A DNA stretch of 64,000 nt from Hevea brasiliensis (GCF_030052815.1 NC_079494.1:38736467-38800466), one strand, 5' to 3'; positions 1-11,026 are shown, numbered from the stretch's first letter. Notes: generated from the letters alone by a model not told the origin. Program-made: numbers and translations.

Positions 1-1553
1 CTCACCTGACAATTTTATTACAATCATTTAACAAATTTGACTCAATACAAATTAAGAAAAAGACCAAAGATGTCCTAAGTCGTGCCGAAAATCCGGCAGA
101 GTCTCCCCTATACCTAGGACCTACCCAACCTGCAAAAAGGCTTAAAACACACTTCCATATCCACAAACCATATATCCACAACTCAATCACATCACACAGC
201 CCCTCCTGGGCCCATCCAAATAGTCATCAATCACACGATATAAAATTATAGTTTAGTCCTTATAATTGACCCTTTTTGCAAAAACTACCCAAATAAGCTC
301 TAAAAATTCTAAAACTTTGCCCCGCGGTCCTTAGCATCATTACTAAGCTAGTGCAAAAGGAATTATAATTTTCTAAGCTACCACGAATATTTTATAAATT
401 TTTAATCCAATTCAAGCACTACAAAATTATGAAAAAGTAAGGTTTGGGTTTACCTATGCCGATTCTGATCTCATAAACGCGCTCGGGACGTCTGACAACG
501 GTGGGGTAGCTAAAATCTCGATCCAATTCCAAGACTTTTTCGGTAGCCGATTTTTTTGGCCGGAAATTCACAGATCAGGGCAATTGTTGAATTTCCACAA
601 ATTGAAGGTACCTACACGAAGACCACAATACGGGGGTTAGTATAGAATTTTTACGAAAATTCGAAGCTCATTTAATGCTCGAAAAAACACTACGAAGTTT
701 CATAGGACCCACCGAAAAACGGTGTTGAAAAATTTCCAAATTTATATTGCCGCGAAGCTCTCGATGAGTAGAGGGCTCTAGTACTCTCGATTTTCTCTTG
801 GGGTTCATGGTTTGTGAGAAATCTAGCCCAAAAGTCAAAATGGGCTAAAACTTTCTAGACAAAAATTGGGCAAAGTGCTCGATGGATTTTGGTGTTCTTG
901 GTGTCTATGGAAAGTTCTCGAGGAGTAGATGGTGTTTGACATAAGACCCGGCCCATTCGGTGGCCGGATCGGTCGAATTTCAGTCGAGAAGCTGAAGTGG
1001 CGCACACGCACAGGTGAGTCTTCGCGCTCATTTTTTGGCCGCCTGGAGCGTCGGCCGGCCGTGGGGAGGTACTGGGTGGTGCGCCGGCGAGGTGGGGAAG
1101 GCTAGGTGGCGGCGGTGCGGCCTGGGGAGGAGGGAGGAGAGAGAAAATGAGAGAGAGAGGAAGAGAGGTCGGGACGCGCGGGGAAGGGAAGAAGAAGAAA
1201 AGAAAAGGCTGGTCTGATTCGACCGGTAGGATCTGGTCCCGTTCGATTCGGCCAGTTCGATTCAGAATGCAAAATTTTGAATTTTTACTCTGCCTCGGGA
1301 CCGAAAACGAGGCCCAAAAATTCCAAAAATATTCTAGAAAACTCAAAAAAATTTGTAGAGTCCAAATATTTTTTTAGTTTTGCCACGTGGTCTTTAAATT
1401 AATTTTTAAAAATCATCAAAGTTTTATATTTTTGGGAAATCAAACCCGATTTTGAAAATCTGAAAAAATTTCAAATAATTTCCTAAAATTTAAATAATTT
1501 AAAATATTATTATTTACTTATAAAATAATAAATTTAAAATTTAGGGTGTTACA
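1..1553 (-). repeat. Ty3/gypsy LTR, partial (LTR0, 3' LTR of the left element)
   Basis: Its minus-strand start is the TGTAACACCC end at 1553, directly after a polypurine tract. It runs off the left window edge, so its other end is not seen. It matches the left LTR of the tandem array (38583-40136) almost base for base, at a constant offset of about 38,583. It is AT-rich except for a GC-rich block at about 950-1270 that contains a GA-rich purine stretch (about 1126-1206). ORFs of 60-160 codons inside it are chance reading frames. LTRs carry promoter and polyadenylation signals; I cannot place them here. Confidence 0.9.
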
Positions 1554-1565
1554 TCTTCCCCCCTT
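1554..1565 (-). promoter_or_regulatory. Polypurine tract of the left gypsy element
   Basis: Minus-strand AAGGGGGGAAGA lies immediately upstream of the LTR start. In LTR retrotransposons this RNase H-resistant tract primes plus-strand DNA synthesis. The same tract abuts the LTRs at 40136 and 47844. Confidence 0.85.
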
Positions 1566-1666
1566 ACAGAAAATTCGTCCTCAAACTTTTACACAAGGTA
1601 GAATAAAATACAGAATTACACATTGAATAGATAAGGGTACTTGCTACGCATGTCCCGCTCTGACTC

Positions 1667-2997
1667 CTAGGTGCACTCTTCCACTGACTGACTCCTGCAC
1701 AAAACCTTAACCATAGGGATCTGTTTTGATCTTAGCTGCCTCACTTGGTAGTCCACTATGGCTACAGGTTGCTCCTCAAACGTCAAGTTTTCTTTCAGCT
1801 TTACTACATCCGGCTGTAACACATGAGAAGGATCAGGTATGCATTTCCTGAGCATGGAAATGTGAAATACAGGATGAACATGAGAAAGGTTGGGTGGTAA
1901 CTCCAACCGGTAGGCAACTGCTCCAACCCTATCAGTAACCTCAAAAGGTCCAATATACCTAGGTGCCAACTTGCCCTTCTTTCCAAATCTCATGACTCCC
2001 TTCATCAGAGAAACCTTCAGGAATATCTAGTCGCCTACTGCAAACTCCACATCCCTCCGTCTGGGATCTGCATAACTCTTACACTGCTGAAAAAGTTTTG
2101 ATCGTTCCTTAATTAAAGGAACCATATTTGAAGTGTACTGCACTAGGTCTACATCATGCACCTTCGCTTCTCTCATTTCCATCCAACACAGAGGAGACCT
2201 ATACTTTCTTCCATATAATGCCTCATAGGGTGCCATCCTTATGCTGGAATGATAACTGTTGTTGTAGGCAAACTCCACCAAAGGTAGCTGCTCATCCCAT
2301 TGACCACCAAAATCTAAAACACTCATGCGAAGCATGTCTTTCAGTGTTTAGATTGTCCTTTCGAACTGTCCGTCTGTCTGAGGGTGGAAAGCGGTACTAA
2401 AGTTCAATTGCATGCCAAGTGCCTCCTGTAACTTTCTCCAAAATTGAGAAGTGAACTGGGGCCCTCTATTAGATATTATGGAAGAAGAAACTCCATGCAA
2501 TCTGATGATTTCTCGAATATAGAGTCTGGCGTACTGTGCAACAGAATATGTGATCTTCACAGGCAGAAATTAGCTGATTTAGTTAGGCGGTCTACAATTA
2601 CCCATATTGAATCATATCCTCGCGTGGTACGAGGTAACCTAGTCACAAAATCCATAGTAATCATCTCCCACTTCCATTCTGGGATGGGGAGCTCTTGCAG
2701 CTTCCCTAATGGCCTCTGGTGTTCAAACTTCACCTTCTGACAAGTCAAGCACTTGGATATCAAGTCTGCTATGTCTCTCTTTATGCCATTCCACCAATAG
2801 CTATCTTTCACATCATGATACATCTTGGTGGAGCCTAGGTTGATATTGTATAGTGTATAGTGTGTCTCTCGCATGATTTCATTTCTGAGATTGTCCACAT
2901 CGAGCACACACATCCTGAAACCTTGCATAAGGGTGCCATCATTGGCAAATCCAAACTCACCACCTTCACCCTGCTGTACTCTTTCTATCATCTTCAT
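1667..2997 (-). pseudogene. Ty3/gypsy integrase and chromodomain-like tail, broken (left element)
   Basis: Reading leftwards, the frames 2997-2557, 2560-2348, 2335-2027 and 2005-1667 give an integrase. It has a zinc-binding H/C region ending CLTCQK, a core with MDFVTRLP, then SNRGPQF and a capsid-proximal AYNNSYHSS block. The tail contains the PRYIGPFEV and [12 protein letters not shown] segments and a VEECT chromodomain-like end typical of plant chromoviruses. The codon at 2468-2470 encodes Asn where the family has the second catalytic Asp. TAA at 2348-2350 interrupts the core. Both defects recur in the other two copies (41055 and 40935; 48763 and 48643). Integrase would insert element DNA into the genome; this copy cannot encode an active enzyme as read. 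Confidence 0.88.
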
Positions 2998-3000
2998 CAG

Positions 3001-4133
3001 TTATTGGTCTTTGTGCTGGGAAACTCTGACTCTGTCTCGCAAGTCTGGCCCCACTGAAAAATGAGCCAGCAATACCCCTTCATCTGAAAAATCTAAGATT
3101 AGACCTTGATCCATCAACTCATGTACTTCCTGAATCAACGGTCTCTTCTTCGCTGATATGTGCGCTAAGCTGCCAGAAGATTTTCTGCTCAAAGCATCTA
3201 CTACTACATTGGCCTTCCCAGGGTGGTACTGGATGGTATAATCATAGTCCTTCAGAAGCTCCATCCATCTCCTTTGTCTCAAGTTTAAATCCCTTTGCTG
3301 GATGTACTTCAAACTCTTATGGTCGGTGTATATCTTGCACACTTCACTATACAGGTAGTGTCTCCAAATATTTAGTGCAAAGACTACAGCCGCCATTTTC
3401 AAATCATGGGTGGGGTAGTTCTGCTCATGCCTCTTTAGCTGTCTTGAAGCATAAGCCACTACTTATCCATTCTGCATCAAAACACACCCTAAGCCAACTC
3501 TGGAGGCATCACAATACACGGTATATCCTTTACCACTCATCGGTAGTGTCAACACAGGGGCGGTGGTTAGACACTCCTTAAGCTTCTGGAAACTCTCCTC
3601 ACAATCATCTGTCCAAATGAATGGAACATTCGTCTGAGTTAACTTAGTTAAGGGAGCTGCTATCTTAGAAAAATCCTACACGAAACGCCTATAGTAGCCA
3701 GCTAGGCCCAGAAAACTTCATACCTCAGTGACGGTTGTAGGCCTAAGCCAATCATTTACAGCCTCAATTTTCTTGGGATCCACTTAAATGCCTTCGCTAG
3801 AAACCACGTATCCCAAGAATGAGATGCTTTCTAGCCAAAATTCACATTTTGAAAATTTGGCATATAGCTGGTGCTCCCTCAAAGTCTGCAACACCATCCT
3901 CAAGTGCCACACGTGTTCTTCCTCGGTCCGAGAGTATACCAAAATGTCATCTATGAATACGATGACAAAACGGTCCAGGAATGGCCTGAACACTCTGTTC
4001 ATCAAGTCCATGAAGGCTGCTGGTGCATTAGTGAGTCCAAAAGACATCACCAAGAACTCATAATGACTATATCTTGTCCTGAATGCTGTTTTGGACACAT
4101 CCTCATTCCTAATTCTCAACCGATGGTAGCCTG
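3001..4133 (-). pseudogene. Ty3/gypsy reverse transcriptase (C-terminal half) and RNase H, truncated by EPRV DNA
   Basis: The minus-strand frame 4119-3784 has [19 protein letters not shown] and the catalytic FIDDILVYS block of Ty3 reverse transcriptase. The 3459-3001 frame has RNase H and its connection ([27 protein letters not shown]). The N-terminal reverse transcriptase half, protease and gag are missing: at 4128-4133 the sequence changes abruptly to pararetrovirus DNA. Stops between 3459 and 3784, including TAG near 3675, are shared with the copy at 42.2 kb. The six bases AGCCTG at the break are common to gypsy and virus. Confidence 0.9.
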
Positions 4134-4408
4134 GGGGGGAAAAGGTATGTTTTAGGGCAGTGATTCCTGGTGCGATTACCTCACTTAACTCAAAAGATCA
4201 ACCTAGAAAAATTCTTTAAGTATGAATCCAATTTTCTGTAGGACAGTTTCTTCTTCAAACTCTTCTACCTCGTCCTCCAAGTCGAGAAAGATAGTTAATA
4301 GTGAAGAAATAATAATCGAAAATTTTGGAAAATGTATAGATAATTGGGAAATTCCAAAAGTACAAAAGGATCAGATCTATCAGACTACAAAACTCAATTT
4401 TTTCAAAT
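4133..4408 (+). mobile_element. EPRV 5' leader and start of the movement-protein ORF, small plus-strand fragment
   Basis: This matches the start of copy 2 (from the G-run after the primer site through the ATG at 15525 to about 15708). It begins at the G-run, so the viral primer-site discontinuity lies exactly at the junction with gypsy DNA. A frame starting at 4222 encodes the same Ser-rich N-terminus and fuses at about 4404 to inverted leader sequence. The chimeric frame ends at 4452 and is unlikely to be a gene. Confidence 0.85.
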
Positions 4409-4536
4409 CTTATAAAATTTGTAAGATTTGTACAAAGGTTTTGGAGATGTAATTCCGGGTAGGAATTACAAAGGTTGCTTAGCACATGAGCTTCCTAAGA
4501 TCTACTACAAGGAAGTTACAGGGTTTGTAGGTAAAG
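4404..4536 (-). mobile_element. EPRV leader fragment, inverted
   Basis: Reverse-complement leader sequence of the type found at about 14790-14905. It is joined to the preceding fragment at a short shared TCAAA and to copy 1 near 4533. The same leader stretch recurs at 4825-4950 in copy 1, so it is a direct duplication within 450 bases. This looks like patchwork end joining. Confidence 0.75.
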
Positions 4537-5147
4537 GGACGCCAAGATCGAAAGGGGGATGAGCTAACAGGGAAGAAGCAACAATCTAGATCTTGAACAA
4601 TATATAAATAATTAAAGAAATAAACAAAATGCACAAGAAAGGGAAATCTTCAGAAATGAAAATTAAATTTGTAAATTAAATATGAATATACATGTATATA
4701 CTCAACAGGCGGCAGAGCCAGTCCGTTATGAACATATATACGTATATTTATGCAGATCAGGCGGTTGAACCGACCATATGCATGCAAAATAAATTTTGTA
4801 AAAGAAATTGAAGAAAACTTACTTCAAAATCTTATAAAATTTGTAAGATTTGTACAAAGGTTTTGGAAATGTAATTCCGGGTAGGACTTACAAAGGTTGC
4901 TCAGCATATGAGCTTCCTAAGATCTACTACAAGGAAGTTACAGGGTTTGTAGGTTTGTAGGTGAGGTAGAAGTAAGGCAGGATGGGAAGTGAATCAACCT
5001 TCTTGCTCCTTCTGAACCTCAGTGAGACTTCTTCAGGACCTTCTTCGGATTCTCTCGGCTTGAAAGGGAGAAGCTTGAAGAGGGAGAAGCTTGGGTAAGC
5101 TTTTGTTCCTTTGAAGTGGCCTCCCATTGCCTTGGATGGATGCCTCC

Positions 5148-5154
5148 TTAAATA
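5148..5154 (-). promoter_or_regulatory. Pararetrovirus TATA element, copy 1
   Basis: Minus-strand TATTTAA lies in a block conserved in all five long units (about 5105-5220 here), after the ORF and before the long leader. In Caulimoviridae the pregenomic RNA promoter occupies this place. The RNA start would be about 30 bases downstream; it is not visible directly. Confidence 0.6.
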
Positions 5155-5466
5155 GAAGTGTCCAGGGGCAGTTTTGTAATTTTGGAAAGGTTGAACAGTG
5201 TCTGCCACTTGATGCCTTCACGTGTGAACAGTGATTCTTGTCTCCTTCACATGCGAACAGTAAAAAGTGAACAGTACAAGATATGACAGGTGAACGGTGT
5301 CCTGTCTGGTTTTGAAATAAAGTAAAACAAAGTAAAAATGATTACAAAAATAAAGGAAAATAAAGAGAAAGGTAAAAGTTCAAAATTACAAAAAATAAAA
5401 GTAGGAAAGAGAATAAAAAGCATGATAGATAATTTTGCCGCCATAAATTTCTTTTGCCGGTCTTAA

Positions 5467-5533
5467 ATTTTTCTTTTTCTTTTCTTTTTCTTTTCTTTTC
5501 TCTTCCTTTTCTTTTCTTTTTTTTTTTTTTTTT
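5467..5533 (-). repeat. A/G-rich purine tract 3' of the ORF, copy 1
   Basis: About 65 bases of A and AAAAG-type repeats on the coding strand follow the stop codon and hairpin. The length differs between copies (roughly 30 to 100). It may be a plus-strand primer tract or simply an unstable microsatellite; the sequence does not decide. Confidence 0.6.
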
Positions 5534-5559
5534 ATGGAGTGGAGCTGGGACCACTCTTT

Positions 5560-8013
5560 CTATCCTTCTTTCAGGTTTTGTAAGTTGTGCCATGTCTCCT
5601 CATCGTCACTTGTTTCTTCATCTGACGAGACAAAGGATAAGTCGTAATGACTTTCATACTGATCCATGTAATTTTCATACCTTGTTTCAATATGAAAGCG
5701 TTTTGGAGCTGGCAAATGTTCATAATGAACAAATATCTGAGAGTATGTACCCGTATGGATTAGTCCATATTCTGGATATCGGTGTTTTCGCCAGTTATCG
5801 ACAACTGTCTTTGCTCGCCATCTGTTGAGTTGGACAAAATAATCTTCATGATTGCATGGCCAATCTGGAAGATGATAGAGAGTAGGCTGTTTTGTATCCA
5901 GGTAGAAGTAATGGATCGCTTGTTGTAGCTCTTCATTTGCTAATACTTCTGGAGGTGTTGAAATAATTTGTATGTTGACTGGTTTTAGGAAGAATAATAG
6001 TCTTCTTACCTCTTGAAGGACTCTATTTCCCAAAAACCTTGTCATTTCACAATCAGATTTTGTAACTCGGACTCCAGCTAACATGCCCCATTTGAATAGT
6101 TCTCGGGCGTCTAGATATCGAGTTCCAGACATCTGAGTGGTTTTGAAGCGGGGAATGCTGAAATCTAAGCTGTGTTCACAGTCTGGATAGCACAGAGGAT
6201 ATCTGTTAGGATGTTCCTGAGTGCAATGAAAACGGGGTTTTGAGTAGTACTCCCATTCCCATGACCATCCATTGTGACCTTGCTGATTGCTTTTTGTAAA
6301 ATTGAGACCTTTTTGGAAAACATCCAGCTGTTCTTTGATTCTGGACTGGATGATGTTTTGTAGGATCTGCTCGCGGATCTCTTGAGGAAGACCGTTGAGA
6401 ACTTGTTGCCTGAATTTCTTCGAAAGACAACGGGTTTGGAAATGTTCTAAGGACCTATTGGCACCAAGTGAAGCAAAAAGGACTTCACTGTGGTGATAAT
6501 TTTTCACATTGATCAGTGGGGTCAATGGTAATTTTACACTAGAATCCAGTGGGGATCCTAGGCCTTCAGTCCTTCGCCTTTGAATTTTTATACTAGAACC
6601 CAGTGGGGATCCTAGACCTTCAAATGCCTGTTTTTGTAATTCAAGGTGATGATTTTGGTTAGAAGAGGATGGATCTGATGGACTAATTCTGGATGTAATG
6701 GAATTGTATAAAATTTGGTTTTGTAAAAACTCAATGAATGATTGAGCTACCATGATATGATCCTCATGATATTTAATTCTGCTAAGGAGGTCAGCCACAT
6801 AATTATTAGATTCTTCAAATTCAATACAAAGTGCATTGAGAGCTATTACTCCCAATCGTTTGTTTTGTATTAGAGTCCAAAGATTATCTAATAAACATTG
6901 GTGCCTTTCTGAGGGAACATATGCAGTTCTGGCTACATTAATTCTGAATTTTTGAGCAGGAGTTTTGGAGAGGACTATTGGTCCAAAGTGAACTAAATCT
7001 CCATTGTTGGGTGATTCTGTTATCTGCAAAAACTCATAAGGGTTAGTTTGTAATAAGCAGTAATAAAAAAATTGATTTTTGAAAACAAGCTTGTTTAAAA
7101 AGAATCGTGTTTTTTGTAAATGCGGTCTTGTTTCCTGTTCCAAAATATTTATTTGATTATCAAAAATGGAATAAGCCTTTATGATATTCAAATTCTTTAT
7201 TTTGGGTTTTTCAACAAAAGGGAAAACAAGATTTTGATTTTTTATTTTAAAAGAAATACTATCATAGTTGACTTTGTAGGGAGTAATCAGATTGATAAAA
7301 GGGGTCCCTAAAATGACACTATGACTGATATCTTTTATTAAAACAAATGAAGTTTGTAGAAGGAGATTTGAATTAGCTATTAAAGCCTCTGTTTTGTATT
7401 TGATTTTGATTTTGGAATTGTTTGCAGCTGAAAGATTTTCAGTAGTTTTTTCTTGGAATTTTTCTGGAACAATGCCTTCTTTAATACAATTTATATTTGC
7501 ACCTGTATCAAATAAGGCAATTGTATCGATCTTGAAATCTTTTGAAAAAACTATCGAAATTCTAATCAAATATTTTCTGAAAGAAATCTCATTAAGAATG
7601 AAGAGAAATTCTTTTGTAGGTTTTTCAAGACTTTGAATTTCTAAAGTATTTTCTTCATCTTCTTTTTCGACTTCTTCATTGATTTGTTTTGAAAGTAATA
7701 TTTGAAGTGTTTCTGAGTCCTGTGCCTGTTTTTCCTTAAGCTCGTTAAGTTCAATCTTAACAGCTGTTATTTCTTCCTGGAGGCTTTGGACTGAAACAGT
7801 TGGTTGTTTTGAAGTCTTCTTTCTACCCAATATGGCCGTAAGGTCATATGTGTTTTTTGAAACAGAGGGCAGAATAGAAGGTTTTTGTATTGGTTGTTCT
7901 TCAAAGGTTTTTAAAAGTTTTCCTAAAAATTCCTTTTGTAGTTGAGAATCTTCAACCTGTGTAAGGATTTCTAAGAGTAACTTCTGGTCTTTTGAAAGAA
8001 CATTGATTTTCAA
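5560..8013 (-). CDS. Aspartic protease plus unknown C-terminal region (RT-less EPRV polyprotein part), 817 codons open
   Basis: This is the longest uninterrupted frame in the cluster. Residues about 1-130 are a Lys/Glu-rich linker; at about 168-180 lies the retroviral-type protease motif ALFDTGANINCI, and at about 235 VILGTPFI. After about residue 290 the sequence departs from component A. Where reverse transcriptase and RNase H should follow, it has a region I do not recognise, with a doubled GLGSPL-SS motif (residues about 475-495), an HCTQEHPNRYPLCYPDC Cys/His stretch (about 615-630) and an acidic end (SSDEETSDDEETW). The ATG at 8013 is internal; the ancestral ORF began far upstream. Processing of the polyprotein by its own protease is family knowledge; the function of the C-terminal region is unknown. 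Confidence 0.75.
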   Translation of the reverse strand: MKINVLSKDQKLLLEILTQVEDSQLQKEFLGKLLKTFEEQPIQKPSILPSVSKNTYDLTAILGRKKTSKQPTVSVQSLQEEITAVKIELNELKEKQAQDSETLQILLSKQINEEVEKEDEENTLEIQSLEKPTKEFLFILNEISFRKYLIRISIVFSKDFKIDTIALFDTGANINCIKEGIVPEKFQEKTTENLSAANNSKIKIKYKTEALIANSNLLLQTSFVLIKDISHSVILGTPFINLITPYKVNYDSISFKIKNQNLVFPFVEKPKIKNLNIIKAYSIFDNQINILEQETRPHLQKTRFFLNKLVFKNQFFYYCLLQTNPYEFLQITESPNNGDLVHFGPIVLSKTPAQKFRINVARTAYVPSERHQCLLDNLWTLIQNKRLGVIALNALCIEFEESNNYVADLLSRIKYHEDHIMVAQSFIEFLQNQILYNSITSRISPSDPSSSNQNHHLELQKQAFEGLGSPLGSSIKIQRRRTEGLGSPLDSSVKLPLTPLINVKNYHHSEVLFASLGANRSLEHFQTRCLSKKFRQQVLNGLPQEIREQILQNIIQSRIKEQLDVFQKGLNFTKSNQQGHNGWSWEWEYYSKPRFHCTQEHPNRYPLCYPDCEHSLDFSIPRFKTTQMSGTRYLDARELFKWGMLAGVRVTKSDCEMTRFLGNRVLQEVRRLLFFLKPVNIQIISTPPEVLANEELQQAIHYFYLDTKQPTLYHLPDWPCNHEDYFVQLNRWRAKTVVDNWRKHRYPEYGLIHTGTYSQIFVHYEHLPAPKRFHIETRYENYMDQYESHYDLSFVSSDEETSDDEETWHNLQNLKEG

Positions 8014-8210
8014 TTTTGGTTTTGTAAACAGTTCATTTTCTGTTTCAGAATCTGAACTGGATGATGAACTTGTGATTAATTCATCAATTTGTAATCCTTT
8101 TTCATTTTCTGTGGGTTCAGAATTACTGGACTCACATTCGGTTTCAATTAAAAGAGCAGTTATTTTATTAATAACTTCTTCTTCTAATTGTAACTCATGA
8201 AGTTTTTTGT

Positions 8211-10797
8211 TTAACTTGCAAAAATTTGCAGTGTGGCCTTTGTTACCACATTTGTAGCAAGTGAAATTTTTGATCTTTGATTTGGATTGAGGACTAGGTT
8301 TACTAGTCTTTTTTGGAAGTTTTTTGTAATAGGAATCTTTTTCTGGTTTTGAAGAGTTTTTGTATTTTTAGAATGATTTTTTGTAAGGTTTTCTGCTACA
8401 ACTTCCTCCACAGTCTGGAGTAGGGTTTTTGGTTCCTATTTCAAATTGTTTGCAGAAAGATCCTAACTCTTGGTGAGTTTTTCTCATTTCCCATTTCAAA
8501 TGTTTTTATAATTTCAAATCCTGACAAATTTTTAAACCTTCTTTTTGAGTGAGACTGACTAGTTCACCATAAGTTAATTTATCATACGGGATTTGATTTC
8601 CAAATGCTTCCTTAATTTTATTCCTAACCTTTTCTCCTAAAAGGATCGGAAGTCCAGCAAGGAATTTTTCTTTCCAAAAGGGCTGACTAGAATCTTCTCT
8701 AAGCATTACCCTAGTAAGAAAAGTGGTTTTGTAATACTGAAAATCACTCAGTTTTTTGCATCTAAGGTTTGAAAGGAGTTCGGCGTTCTTATCCTTAAGA
8801 TGGGATGGGTCACCTATGAAATGTAAGGAAATTATTACAATCAAGGTGGCTACTGCATCTGGGATTGGTTGGCCTAACTCATCAAGAATTGGCACGCCAT
8901 CTTCTTGAGTTTGTATGGATTCTAGAATCTCAGATTTTTGTAGGTTCGTGAGATGATAATCCCACCATCCTTTGAGTATCCCGAGAATCCTGCAATGAGG
9001 AGTTCAAAGAATAGCTCTGTCTGGGTTCCAGCTTTGGGTTTTGTAAGCATTTGTCGCCATGGTCATTTGGTCGGAGCAAATTCAAGATGTTGTATTCGCA
9101 TACCATATATGTTCCATTCTTAGACATTATAGGCATTGAATTTAGATTGGGTCAGGTTTTCAGATCTATTTTCTATGACTAAGTCCGAGTCATATTGGGA
9201 GAGGTGTTGCTACCGCGCCAATAAAGTCTATTGATTTGTAAAGGTTTTGAAGTCCAATTTTTCGCTTGATGGGCTGGTTTTCTTGGCTTTGGACATTTGA
9301 ATCTGAATCTTCCTCAATTATATTCACACTCCTTTGGGAAGTTTGAGGTGTTTCAGGTGCTACTGGAGTAGAAGTCGAAGCTTCTAGCCTAGTCTTCATG
9401 TCTCTCAAAGCCTGAATGAACTCAGAATTGTTGTTGTTTTGTAAATCTTTTTGACTGTTTTTGGAGACTTGGAATGGTTTGAAAATTGGGTTTTTTAATT
9501 TTGTATCCGGCTTTGTTTCAATTTGGGAAACTGTAGCCTGTTGGTTTTGTTCCATTTTTTGTAATTGCTTACCTATGGTATGCAAATGGGCATTTGTAAA
9601 GTTATTCTGTAGAACAATGTTTTTTATATTCACAGAATCACTTTCATTTGGAATTTTGTAAGGGGCTGCTTCTACTGTTTGTTCCAAGTGGGGAATTTTT
9701 ACTATCCTAAGAGGAGGATGTTCAGACTGTATTTTTCTACCATCCGAAATTTCCCATTCAGGAACTTTGTTTCTGACAGTAACAGGGTTAACAGACAGTT
9801 TTTCTTCTGCTTGTTTAGGAGGAGGATGTTCAGACTGTATTTTTCTACCATCCGAAATTTCCCATTCAGGAACTTTGTTTCTAACAAGAATGTGGTTAAT
9901 GCAGCTTTTTCTTCTCGCTTGTTTAGCGCATAATTTTTCTTTCTTTTTAGAAGATCTTTTAGAGCTGCAATGAACTCAGATTGATTATCTTCTGGCTCCT
10001 GTTGTTTAGGTTTTGTAATTGGAGAAGGTTTTGAAACTGGAACTGATTTTTTGAAAGTTTTTGGAGTTTTGGAAAACGGATGTGAAATGTTATGCTCTTT
10101 AGCATACATCTCAAACCAATCAAAGAAAAGAATATGAACTCTGTGTTGGTGTACAAAGTCATAATATTTCTTTTGAATTTCTTCTCTTTGATTATCAAAA
10201 TTTTTGAAAAACCAAATTTGCTTTTTATGATTCTTTGGAGAATAAAAATCATCACGCAAATATTGTCTGTCTACTTCAAATTCTTTTTCAAGCACATTAA
10301 GTTCATGGTTTACATTTTCTGTAATGGATGAAAAGGTAGGAGAAGTAGGTTCTGACTCTGTTTGGGTTTCATCCCAATGCACTGCTTTGTAAATTTGTAT
10401 AAACTGGATGTGGAACATTTGTAGAGTAATTCATGTTTTGTAAAGTGGATCTAGGTATTTCTGGAGTAGAAAACCTAGAAGAGCTAGGTAAATCTGAGGT
10501 AGAATACCTAGGCTGTATATTTTGTAAAGATTTTTGTGACAGAAGAGAAATCGTCTCAAAGGGTTTTGTAATCTGAAGATCTCTCTCTTCAGTTTTGATT
10601 ATGAAATCAGTTTTGAAAAAATTGAGTTTTGTAGTCTGACAGATCTGATCCTTTTGTACTTTTGCAATTTCCCAATTATCTATACATTTTTCAAAATTTT
10701 CGATTATTATTTCTTCACTATTAACTATCTTTCTCGACTCGGAGGACGAGGTAGAAGAGTTTGAAGAAGAAACTGTCCTACAGAAAATTGGATTCAT
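8211..10797 (-). pseudogene. EPRV copy 1 movement protein, coat protein and CCHC part, broken
   Basis: Open pieces are 10797-10369, 10418-9702, 9687-9190 and 8895-8506; the CCHC knuckle lies at about 8215-8265. The first piece starts like the other copies (Ser-rich N-terminus), but a 690-bp in-frame deletion at 10520-10526 removes the movement-protein core. A 108-bp tandem duplication lies at about 9713-9890. The coat-protein region (around 8900-9180) is disrupted by small indels next to CAG/CTG sites. In intact relatives the movement protein modifies plasmodesmata and the coat protein packages DNA. Confidence 0.8.
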
Positions 10798-11013
10798 ACT
10801 TAAAGAATTTTTCTAGGTTGATCTTTTGAGTTAAGTGAGGTAATCGCACCAGGAATCACTGCCCTAAAACTCCCTCTCGGCTAAACACGGGACTTACAAC
10901 CCAGGCCTGTTTACACCTCTAAAGAAGCTATCTTATCACCTTAAGATCATCTTACCAACCTCAAAAATGTTTAAATGTGAATCCGAACCTTAAATAGAAC
11001 CTTTTCCCCCCTA

Positions 11014-11026
11014 GGCTCTGATACCA
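11014..11026 (-). promoter_or_regulatory. tRNA-Met primer binding site, copy 1
   Basis: Minus-strand TGGTATCAGAGCC is complementary to the 3' end of plant initiator tRNA-Met, the minus-strand DNA primer of Caulimoviridae and many LTR elements. A short C-run (minus-strand G-run) follows, as in copies 2 and 3. Confidence 0.85.

Larger units (their letters stand above)
4537..11026 (-). mobile_element. EPRV copy 1 (component B type, RT-less), nearly full length
   Basis: It runs from the primer site at 11026-11014 (minus-strand TGGTATCAGAGCC) to the unit end near 4537, 6.49 kb. The shortfall against copy 2 (7.13 kb) is explained by a 690-bp deletion in the movement-protein region at 10520-10526. 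The order on the minus strand is leader, movement protein remnant, coat region, CCHC, protease, unknown C-terminal region, hairpin, purine tract, promoter, leader. No reverse transcriptase is present. Length and order match Caulimoviridae (7-9 kb) apart from the missing polymerase. Confidence 0.85.

Noticed and set aside
855..1346. 163-codon minus-strand frame and plus-strand Arg/Glu-rich frames in the gypsy LTRs (also near 39597 and 54010)
   Set aside because: They lie in the GC- and GA-rich block of the LTR, overlap each other on both strands and are not kept at protein level between LTR copies.
5342..5593. Lys-rich or Phe-rich frames across purine tracts (also near 21263, 28386)
   Set aside because: Composition artefacts of A/G tracts on one or the other strand.
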